The notes under the pieces: generated by a model
What the model saw: only the letters and a program-made list of their open reading frames with translations
Databases searched by the model: none
Told to the model about the DNA's origin: nothing
Program-made: the position numbers and the translations under genes
Assembly (NCBI RefSeq): GCF_000316575.1
Contig: NC_019682.1
Coordinates: forward strand, 1,736,001-1,800,000
Direction of reading: 5' to 3'
Origin: Calothrix sp. PCC 7507
Lineage (GTDB): Bacteria; Cyanobacteriota; Cyanobacteriia; Cyanobacteriales; Nostocaceae
DNA: 64,000 nt
Shown: piece after piece, positions 55,336-61,714 of the stretch
Position numbering within the stretch: the stretch's first letter is position 1
Layout of the letters: the number at the start of each line of letters is the position of its first letter

Positions 55336-56514
55336 TTAAACGGGAGATAAGTTAGTGGGATACAAGTCTGATGCCTCCACACCAAAAATCGTTGTCATGG
55401 ATGCTTCTGGACGACACAATAAACTCTTGGCAACTTGAAGCATACAGATACCTCGATTACCAAAGGTTTTTTCATGTTGGAGTTGGGCTTGAATAGCTTT
55501 AATCAAAGCTAAACCGCAAAATTGGACAACTCGCCGTAAAAAATCAGGGCGATGTTCTAGTATTTCGGGGAAATGAGTGAGATAAGCAGTCACCAGCTCT
55601 CTAATTGAAGGCTGAAGTAACTCTAGAGGGGTTGTGGCTAGGCGTAAAGACTCTTGAATGGCGATCGCTTTACTAGTAATCATGCTGTTCAGCCAGATTT
55701 GCAGATAACTGGCGATCAGCGTTCCTAAATCATTAGCTGGATCTCCCCAAGTACCGCGTTCCCAGTCAATCAAGCGAATGATACTCTCCGATGAGAACGA
55801 TTCATTAGCAACTGCTTCTTCCCAATTGAGAGAGAGGAGAATATTATTTAGCTTGAGGTCATTATGAGTTAAACAACAGGAGGTGAAAGCACTGGTTAAA
55901 TCAGCGATCGCTTGTCCTAAGCTATCGTAACGTTGATAAAGAGCAATAAATTTCAGTCCATCGCCAGGTAACTTACCAAAAACTGCTGGGGTAATCCGAT
56001 CCATTCCACGCGTCAGATTAGGAGTTTCTAAATCCTGGCTATTTCGGAATAACTCCCGATAGTCTGGACGGCCGATAGATATGCGATGAACTGATGCCAA
56101 AATAGTTCCGACTACTGTTGCAATCTCAATGGGAAAGAAATTGAAATTCTTTTTGATGTAAAAATCCATCAAATCCTGATAGTTAGTTAAATAATTAAAA
56201 ATCATGATGGAATTTTCTACATCAAAATATATCGCCTCCGAAAAATATGGGCGAATTTGGCTCACTTCTGAGAACTTCCGTAAAAACTCATGAACGCGCC
56301 ATTCTAACAAAAACTCGCCAGCAGTTTTCCCTTTTGAATTATGAGGCTCTTGCTTAATTAAAATTTTCCGCTCTTCTGGCAAGCTGATTAATAAGTTAAA
56401 GTTTTTGGCATATTTCAACTCGATTTTGCTCAAAGACTGGTCATTTTGTGTACATATTCCTTGGGAGATCAGATAGCTAAACACATTTTGAGAACTCAAT
56501 AAAAATGGTGACAT
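55336..56514 (-). CDS. Aminoglycoside-phosphotransferase-like kinase (candidate RiPP Ser/Thr kinase)
   Basis: 392 residues with the APH/choline-kinase fold: a conserved nucleotide-binding start (EERKILIKQEPHNSKGKT), the catalytic-loop motif CCLTHNDLKLNNILLSL (~215-231; Asp of HND) and the metal-binding LIDWERGTWGDPANDLG (~247-263). Both motifs look complete. No aminoglycoside resistance context exists. Together with the adjacent HopA1 protein it matches the split kinase/lyase pair (LxmK/LxmY, TvaC/TvaD) that dehydrates precursor peptides. It lies ~140 bp downstream of the precursor genes, probably in their operon. Confidence 0.85.
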   Translation of the reverse strand: MSPFLLSSQNVFSYLISQGICTQNDQSLSKIELKYAKNFNLLISLPEERKILIKQEPHNSKGKTAGEFLLEWRVHEFLRKFSEVSQIRPYFSEAIYFDVENSIMIFNYLTNYQDLMDFYIKKNFNFFPIEIATVVGTILASVHRISIGRPDYRELFRNSQDLETPNLTRGMDRITPAVFGKLPGDGLKFIALYQRYDSLGQAIADLTSAFTSCCLTHNDLKLNNILLSLNWEEAVANESFSSESIIRLIDWERGTWGDPANDLGTLIASYLQIWLNSMITSKAIAIQESLRLATTPLELLQPSIRELVTAYLTHFPEILEHRPDFLRRVVQFCGLALIKAIQAQLQHEKTFGNRGICMLQVAKSLLCRPEASMTTIFGVEASDLYPTNLSPV

Positions 56515-56654
56515 AGTATTAGATAGATAATTCTCAAACTTAACGACAAAACTTGATTAATTGGTCAGGTAATTCGGTAAGAATAAACATGTATAAGTTT
56601 CGGAACGTAAATATCTCTGAAACCATTATCACTTACAAATGACAACTTCTCTAT

Positions 56655-56918
56655 TTAATAAAAGGTAAATGTTTGATAAAGAGAGTTACTCTGTCCAGAG
56701 ATATATTGTTGATTATTGAAAGAACTTACCAATAAAGTAATGCTGTAGATAGCATATGCTATTAATCCAAATTCTAAAGACTTCAAGCCATAGTTAAGAA
56801 TCGGCATAAATCCATAATTTTCCCCACCATAGACAAACATGGAATCCAAATTATTCAGGTCGAGGAGGAAGTCTTTTGAATCAGCGGTTTGCAGGTCGGA
56901 AATGGTAATATTTTCCAT
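56655..56918 (-). CDS. Divergent double-glycine precursor peptide (copy E)
   Basis: 87 residues. Leader of 32 residues, MENITISDLQTADSKDFLLD then LNNLDSMFVYGG, ending in a double glycine; core of 55 residues. The core keeps the family block PILNYGLKSLEFGLIA and the C-terminal TFTFY but the rest has diverged. It has no Cys. No clear ribosome binding site is visible, unlike the other copies, so it may be less expressed or decaying. The downstream APH kinase begins ~140 bp away. Confidence 0.72.
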   Translation of the reverse strand: MENITISDLQTADSKDFLLDLNNLDSMFVYGGENYGFMPILNYGLKSLEFGLIAYAIYSITLLVSSFNNQQYISGQSNSLYQTFTFY

Positions 56919-57049
56919 TTATTTAATTTTTCAAAATAATCTATAGAACTAGTATTTGATTTTTGAAATATTAAATTGAAGAAGCTTTCTGAATCGTGGA
57001 ATAGTTCAAAAACGATTGCATGTAGTTCGGAAAGAGCGATTATAGTCAT
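56855..57049 (-). pseudogene. Truncated precursor peptide copy (copy F)
   Basis: Begins with the family leader MTIIALSELHAIVFELFHDS, then ESFF, at the exact 382-bp spacing of the tandem repeat, but after ~24 residues the sequence departs. The breakpoint is at a 56943-56969 sequence, ATAGAACTAGTATTTGATTT, which resembles an end of the MITE family at 24329-24457 and 42337-42612. The reading frame then overlaps the start of copy E. Confidence 0.75.
56943..56969. repeat. Solo MITE-type end at the breakpoint of copy F
   Basis: ATAGAACTAGTATTTGATTT followed by TTGAAAT, nearly identical to the element end at 42337. A second end is not present, so it is a solo end or recombination scar. Confidence 0.55.
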
Positions 57050-57092
57050 AATTTACTTCTAGAATAATTGTTGGATTTTAGTCGTATTTTTT

Positions 57093-57122
57093 AGCGATTA
57101 AGCGGTATACTGCTTAATCGCT
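57093..57122. repeat. Intergenic hairpin of the precursor array (between copies F and A)
   Basis: AGCGATTAAGC pairs perfectly with GCTTAATCGCT across an 8-nt loop (30 bp total). One such hairpin precedes every copy of the precursor gene. Confidence 0.85.
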
Positions 57123-57170
57123 AATTCAAAATTTCCCGCCGGCGAATATAGATAAACAACAAACTACAAA

Positions 57171-57431
57171 TTAGTAGAAAGTGCCACCTTCGCTGAAAGA
57201 CTTGAGGATGTGGGCAGTAAGATTTGCACCAAAGGCTAATAGTCCAAACTCTTGTCCTTTAATTCCGTACTCTAATATTGGAGTTACGCCATCAGCAGTA
57301 TCGGAAACATCACTAGTACCACCATAAACAGAGATAGAATCTGTGTTGTTCAGGTCATTGAGGAAGCTTTCGGAGTCTTGGAACAGTTCAGAACCAGTTG
57401 TGTGCAGCTCGGAAAGAGCAATAATCGCCAT
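57171..57431 (-). CDS. Double-glycine RiPP precursor peptide (copy A)
   Basis: 86 residues. Leader of 38 residues ending SVYGG; core of 48 residues beginning TSDVSDTADGVTPILEYG, then KGQEFGLLAFGANLTAH, ending KSFSEGGTFY. No cysteine anywhere. The ATG is preceded by TAGGAG at 6-8 nt. The leader motif IALSEL and Gly-Gly suit the C39 exporters. The core has eight Ser/Thr residues, the likely targets of the kinase/HopA1 pair. Differs from copy B in three or four positions. Confidence 0.85.
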   Translation of the reverse strand: MAIIALSELHTTGSELFQDSESFLNDLNNTDSISVYGGTSDVSDTADGVTPILEYGIKGQEFGLLAFGANLTAHILKSFSEGGTFY

Positions 57432-57474
57432 GATTTTCTCCTAAAATAATTGTTGTAGTCCAGTGGGATTTCTC

Positions 57475-57504
57475 AGCGATTAAGTCATATATAACTTAAT
57501 CGCT
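57475..57504. repeat. Intergenic hairpin of the precursor array (between copies A and B)
   Basis: AGCGATTAAGT / ACTTAATCGCT, 8-nt loop, same position relative to copy A as the other hairpins to theirs. Confidence 0.85.
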
Positions 57505-57552
57505 AAGTTAATCATTTCAACAAAGCAAAGTAGATTAGCAGCCAACTACTTA

Positions 57553-57813
57553 TTAGTAGAAACTGCCACCTTCACTGAAAGATTTGACGATGTGGGCGGT
57601 GAGATTTGCACCAAAGGCTAATAGCCCAAACTCTTGTCCTTTAATTCCGTACTCTAATATTGGCGTTACGCCATCAGCAGTATCGGAAACATCACTATTA
57701 CCACCATAAACAGAGATAGAATCTGTGTTGTTCAGGTCATTAAGGAAGCTTTCGGAATCTTGGAACAGTTCAGAACCAGTTGTGTGTAGTTCGGAAAGAG
57801 CGATAGTTGCCAT
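57553..57813 (-). CDS. Double-glycine RiPP precursor peptide (copy B)
   Basis: 86 residues, nearly identical to copy A. Differences: start MAT instead of MAI; core begins NSDVSDT, and the end is KSFSEGGSFY with Val instead of Leu before the Lys. Leader ends SVYGG. The S/T swap in the C-terminal GGSFY versus GGTFY keeps a hydroxyl residue three from the end. TAGGAG site upstream of ATG. Confidence 0.85.
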   Translation of the reverse strand: MATIALSELHTTGSELFQDSESFLNDLNNTDSISVYGGNSDVSDTADGVTPILEYGIKGQEFGLLAFGANLTAHIVKSFSEGGSFY

Positions 57814-57856
57814 GATTTTCTCCTAGAAAAATTGTTGTAGTTCAGTGGGATTTATC

Positions 57857-57886
57857 AGCGATTAAGTAATATACAGCTTAATCGCT
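57857..57886. repeat. Intergenic hairpin of the precursor array (between copies B and C)
   Basis: AGCGATTAAGT / GCTTAATCGCT with one mismatch at the arm tip, 8-nt loop. Confidence 0.85.
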
Positions 57887-57929
57887 AAGTTCATCAAATG
57901 AGCAAAGTAGATTAGCAGCCAACTATCTA

Positions 57930-58196
57930 TTAGTAGAAACTGCCACCTTCGCTGAAAGATTTGACGATGTGGGCAGTGAGATTTGCACCAAAGGCTAATA
58001 GCCCAAACTCTTGTCCTTTAATTCCATACTCTAATATTGGAGTTACGCCATCAGCAGTATCGGAAACATCACCACCACTACCACCACCATAAACGGAGAT
58101 AGAATCCATATTGTTCAGGTCGTTGAGGAAGCTTTCGGAGTCTTGGAACAGTTCAGAACCAGTTGTGTGCAGTTCGGAAAGAGCAATAGTCGCCAT
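57930..58196 (-). CDS. Double-glycine RiPP precursor peptide (copy C)
   Basis: 88 residues. Leader as in A and B except DLNNMDSI; core begins GSGGDVSDTADGVTPILEYG, i.e. a two-residue longer Gly-rich start than copies A and B, and ends KSFSEGGSFY. The leader cleavage point is less certain because GG is repeated (SVYGGGSGG). No Cys. Confidence 0.85.
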   Translation of the reverse strand: MATIALSELHTTGSELFQDSESFLNDLNNMDSISVYGGGSGGDVSDTADGVTPILEYGIKGQEFGLLAFGANLTAHIVKSFSEGGSFY

Positions 58197-58239
58197 GATT
58201 TTCTCCTAGAATACTTGTTGTAGTTCAGTGGGATTTATC

Positions 58240-58269
58240 AGCGATCAAGCTGTATATTGCTTAATCGCT
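58240..58269. repeat. Intergenic hairpin of the precursor array (between copies C and D)
   Basis: AGCGATCAAGC / GCTTAATCGCT with one mismatch, 8-nt loop. Confidence 0.85.
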
Positions 58270-58312
58270 AATTTCATCATTTCAACAAAGTAAATTAGCA
58301 GCCAACTACTTA

Positions 58313-58579
58313 TTAGTAGAAAGTGCCATTTTCGCTGAAAGATTTGACGATGTGGGCAGTAAGATTTGCACCAAAGGCTAATAGTCCAAACTCTTGTCCT
58401 TTAATTCCGTACTCTAATAAGGGTTCTACACCTTCAGCAGCGCTGGAAACATCACCACCACTACCACCACCATAAACGGAGATAGAATCCATATTGTTCA
58501 GGTCGTTGAGGAAGCTTTCGGAGTCTTGGAACAGTTCAGAACCAGTTGTGTATAGTTCGGAAAGAGCGATAGTCGCCAT
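58313..58579 (-). CDS. Double-glycine RiPP precursor peptide (copy D)
   Basis: 88 residues, first of the array in transcription order. The core starts GSGGDVSSAAEGVEPLLEYG, where Thr and Asp of the other copies are replaced by Ala/Ser, and ends KSFSENGTFY. The block EYGIKGQEFGLLAFGANLTA is identical to copies A-C. The leader ends SVYGG. No Cys. Confidence 0.85.
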   Translation of the reverse strand: MATIALSELYTTGSELFQDSESFLNDLNNMDSISVYGGGSGGDVSSAAEGVEPLLEYGIKGQEFGLLAFGANLTAHIVKSFSENGTFY

Positions 58580-58621
58580 ACTTTTCTCCTAAAATAATTG
58601 TTGCGGTTCAGTTAAGTTTGT

Positions 58622-58653
58622 CAGCAATTAAGCTGTGTATTGCTTAACTGCTG
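58622..58653. repeat. Hairpin upstream of copy D
   Basis: A degenerate member of the array hairpin, AGCAATTAAGC / GCTTAACTGCT, in the same position relative to copy D as the others to theirs. Confidence 0.7.
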
Positions 58654-58788
58654 ATTCAATTTTTATTCATTTAATTTGAAAAAATCAAGGCTAGAAACAT
58701 GATTGAAAAGACATAAATAAATGCCTTGTGTCTTTTTTGAATGCTTGTATTTAGTAGCAGATTTATACTTCCAATTAATTTCTATACT

Positions 58789-58908
58789 TATACCATTTTT
58801 TTGTGAAGCTGCATATAATTCACCCCCCGGCTATCGCCGTCCCCCCTTGCCAAGGGGGGACTACAGGGGGGTATTATTATGTGCATCTTCATACAGAATT
58901 GGTATTAG
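58789..58908. mobile_element. MITE copy 2 of a ~120-bp pair (partner at 43045-43165)
   Basis: Begins TATACCATTTTTTTGTGAAG and ends CAGAATTGGTATTAG; internal CACCCCCC and CAGGGGGG. It lies in the ~590-bp region upstream of the precursor array. Confidence 0.75.
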
Positions 58909-59017
58909 CATTATTTTATTTACATGATGGCATCTCGAGCTTATATTAGTAATTATCTTTAATCGACTATAGCTATATTAATTCAAATAATGTTTGCGAC
59001 ACATAGATTATTTTGAA

Positions 59018-59040
59018 GAGCGAGGAAACCTCGCTCCTAC
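59018..59040. repeat. REP palindrome
   Basis: GAGCGAGGAAACCTCGCTC followed by CTAC. Confidence 0.75.
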
Positions 59041-59087
59041 GATTTATCCTTGCTCACAATAATAAATACAAGCGATTTGGTGTATAT

Positions 59088-59130
59088 AAAAATCGTGCGT
59101 TCTCAGATTAATTTTGCTAAGAACGCACGA
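59088..59130 (-). terminator. Rho-independent terminator of the Arg-rich peptide gene
   Basis: On the minus strand the hairpin TCGTGCGTTCT / AGAACGCACGA (perfect 11-bp arms) is followed by five T. It sits 39 bp after the stop of 59170-59409, so that gene is a separate transcription unit from the array below it. Confidence 0.8.
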
Positions 59131-59169
59131 CTATAATAAATATGAAATTTTCATTCTCTAAAGGTATTG

Positions 59170-59409
59170 TCAACCACTAAGCTGTTCTCGCAGATCTGCT
59201 ATTTGAATATCTACGTTATCCAACCACTGATTGACAGTCTGATTTATTTGGTCTTTGGAAAGTATACCGCTAGTATTGACTTCGCTTGTGCTTCCTCGTC
59301 GTCTTCTTCTTCTACCACCTTCTATATTACTCATCTCCCAGATGTTTAGCTCAGTGAGAAGTTGTTCTTCTCTAATAGAGTCTAGGTCAGAGATTGTGAT
59401 TACAGACAT
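59170..59409 (-). CDS. Double-glycine peptide with a poly-arginine core start
   Basis: 79 residues from ATG 59409, which follows AGGAGGTGAATAAG. The leader MSVITISDLDSIREEQLLTE then LNIWEMSNIEGG is 32 residues and shares ITISDL and the LL-x2-LN spacing with copy E. The 47-residue core starts with six consecutive Arg (RRRRRRGSTSEVNTSG) and is rich in Gln, Asn, Asp. No Cys. Poly-Arg directly after Gly-Gly is unusual for a bacteriocin core. It is a small cationic peptide or a different export substrate; function unknown. Confidence 0.72.
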   Translation of the reverse strand: MSVITISDLDSIREEQLLTELNIWEMSNIEGGRRRRRRGSTSEVNTSGILSKDQINQTVNQWLDNVDIQIADLREQLSG

Positions 59410-60001
59410 CTTATTCACCTCCTAAAATACAGCGAAACTAGTTAAAATGGTCTTGGATAGCATTAAGCTGCAAATCCAGCATCCATCTCTTTTATTGTGC
59501 AATGCAATTTGTAAAATTCAATATTTTTATACTGATTTTTAAGACATAATTAAAGGAGTTTTGTCTAGAAAAGAGACGATTTCATAATAATGGAAGTTCC
59601 TTATTTTTTTGACCGATATATATGATTAGAAACGCGATACATCATGTCTCTAATACCATTTCACTTTAATAATGATACAGATGCGTTGGTAAGGGCACGG
59701 CATTGCCGTGCCCCTACGAGAAATCCGTCTGTATTAGTGTTTTCGTGAATTGGTATAAGAAGATGTTTGAAAAGTATCTCTCGATGTCATGTTTCATTCC
59801 ACTACGCTGCATTCAACATCTCAGTATTTACCTAAAATCCTTGATTCTACCCTTCTCCTGCGGAGACTCTACCGCGAACGGGAAGCCACTTCGTGTCTAC
59901 GTTCCACTTCGTTTCTCTCAGAATGACAAATTATACCTTTCCTAACTTTTCAAACAGCCTCTAAGTATATAGTGTTTCTCACTTCGGTTAAATACAATTA
60001 A
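59410..60001. other. Intergenic region upstream of the M16 genes, with MITE
   Basis: About 590 bp without a supported gene; contains the MITE at 59651-59758 and dispersed-repeat-like sequence (~59870-59930). Confidence 0.5.
59651..59758. mobile_element. MITE-like element with nested REP palindrome
   Basis: About 108 bp with ends TAATACCATTTCAC and GTGAATTGGTATAA. The centre is GGGCACGGCATTGCCGTGCC followed by CCTAC (59693-59717), a REP of the family around the RAYT gene. Two other elements (15909-16013 and 21451-21642) have the same nested layout. Confidence 0.65.
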
Positions 60002-60024
60002 GGGCGGGGTTTTCCCGCCCCTAC
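60002..60024. repeat. REP palindrome downstream of the M16 pair
   Basis: GGGCGGGGTTTTCCCGCCC followed by CTAC. Confidence 0.8.
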
Positions 60025-60029
60025 TGCTG

Positions 60030-61550
60030 TTAATTCTTGGCTTGTGGTGGCGGAGATGGAATTGTCACATCTATCGGCGTTATCTGTGTTGCTAGCTGTG
60101 TCAATGGTGGTTGAATGGTGGTTTGATTCCCCACTACCAGAGTTACAAGATTTTCTGGTTTGAGGTATTGCTTTGCTACCCGTTGCACATCAGCGGCTGT
60201 GGTTGCGGCTACGGCTTTTTGATAACGAAACAAGAAATCAGCCGGATAGCCGTAATATTCGTAGCGCATCAACCGCGATAAGGTTTGGCTAGGATCTTGA
60301 AAGTTGAATACAAACGAGTTGAGGGTAGACTCTTTGGCTAATGCTAGTTCTTTGGCTGTTACGGGTTGAGCTTGGATACGCTTAATTTCTGTCTGCAAGG
60401 CTTTGACAAATTGCACAGTCGCATCAGAGCGGGTTTGTCCCCCAGCAATGAACAGGCCAGGATAATCGAAGCGGGGACTCCAGTAGCCATATACAGAGTA
60501 AGCTAAACCTTGACGCGATCGCACTTCATTAAATAAGCGTCCGCCAAAACCATTGAATACCCCATTCAACACATCCAATGCTGCATAATCGGGATTGTCG
60601 AACTTGCCACCTAAATGCCCAATCAGCACGCTACTTTGAGTTAGCTGTGGCTGATTGACAAAAAATACCCCACCCGCCTTAGCTGGCGATACCGCTGGTA
60701 ACGGAGATTTAGTAATTTTAGGGCTACTCTTCCAGTCACCCAACTTAGCCTGGATGAGCGATCGCATTTTTTTCGGCTCAAAATCCCCAACAATCCCTAA
60801 AATGAGATTATTGGGATAAAAATATTGCCCATAAAACTTGAGCAAATCTGCCCGATTAATCCGATCCAGCGTGGCATATTCTGTAGTCCGAGCATAGGGA
60901 CTGTCATTGCCATAAATTAACTTGCGAAATTCTCTAGAAGCGATACCATCTGGACTATCGTTACGTCGAGCAATTCCACCTTTAGCCTGTGTCTTAGCTA
61001 AATCCAGCTTCTCTTGAGCAAACACAGGCTCTCTCAACACCTCAGCAAACAGCCCAAACACCGTTTCTAAATCTTCGCTGAGTGCTTCAAAACTGCCAGT
61101 ACCCGCAGCTTCACTAATACTAGTTTCCACTGCAGCCGCCCGTTGTTCTAATAACTCATTGAGCTGATCGGGTGAATGCTGCTTAGTTCCACCAGTTCGC
61201 ATCACCGCACCCGTAAAACCAGCTAACCCAACCTGATCTGGTGGTTCTAAACGGCTCCCAGTTTTTACCAGCAGCGTACCATTGACCAATGGTAGATCGT
61301 GATCCTCCATCAAATAGACAACCAAGCCATTTTGCAGCACAAACCGCTCATACTTGGGTAACTTAATCTCAGGTAAAAGAGTGAACTGCAACTCTGTGTA
61401 ATGCTTCGCTGCTGCTGTCGCTACACCAGAAAAGTTAAAAGTAAAAAGTAAAAAGGCAAAAGCGCCAACCAAAGCATAAAGTAGACTCTTGCTCTTGCGA
61501 ATATTCAGCTTAAAACTAGAAATTGTCCCCTTCACCGTATACCTCTGCAT
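60030..61550 (-). CDS. M16 family peptidase-like protein without the zinc motif
   Basis: 506 residues with an N-terminal membrane segment (LLYALVGAFAFLLFTFNFSG) and M16 repeats. The HxxEH zinc motif is not present: the equivalent region reads GFTGAVMRTGGTKQHSPDQL. The alternative repeat has YVVP-type strands and RQGLAYSVYGYWSPRFDYPG. Non-catalytic M16 partners usually form a complex with an active one, here the adjacent gene. Signal/anchor sequence places it in the periplasm or thylakoid lumen. It is read from the same promoter region as 61715-63337. Confidence 0.85.
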   Translation of the reverse strand: MQRYTVKGTISSFKLNIRKSKSLLYALVGAFAFLLFTFNFSGVATAAAKHYTELQFTLLPEIKLPKYERFVLQNGLVVYLMEDHDLPLVNGTLLVKTGSRLEPPDQVGLAGFTGAVMRTGGTKQHSPDQLNELLEQRAAAVETSISEAAGTGSFEALSEDLETVFGLFAEVLREPVFAQEKLDLAKTQAKGGIARRNDSPDGIASREFRKLIYGNDSPYARTTEYATLDRINRADLLKFYGQYFYPNNLILGIVGDFEPKKMRSLIQAKLGDWKSSPKITKSPLPAVSPAKAGGVFFVNQPQLTQSSVLIGHLGGKFDNPDYAALDVLNGVFNGFGGRLFNEVRSRQGLAYSVYGYWSPRFDYPGLFIAGGQTRSDATVQFVKALQTEIKRIQAQPVTAKELALAKESTLNSFVFNFQDPSQTLSRLMRYEYYGYPADFLFRYQKAVAATTAADVQRVAKQYLKPENLVTLVVGNQTTIQPPLTQLATQITPIDVTIPSPPPQAKN

Positions 61551-61714
61551 ATCTCTACTATTGCCAAAATAGGGTTTGTCATTTTGAGTTGTTTAAGTAA
61601 GTTGGCACAATAAAACCAAGCTGTGTGAAGAAAAATAAACGAGGCTCAAACCCTTTTTCCCCCTGCTCCCTGCCCCCTGCCTTATCCCAACGATAATTAT
61701 TTATGCCGATCTAC

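Noticed and set aside
54136-58579. Standard class V lanthipeptide cluster
   Set aside because: The enzyme pair fits, but no precursor copy has a cysteine, so lanthionine formation is not supported.
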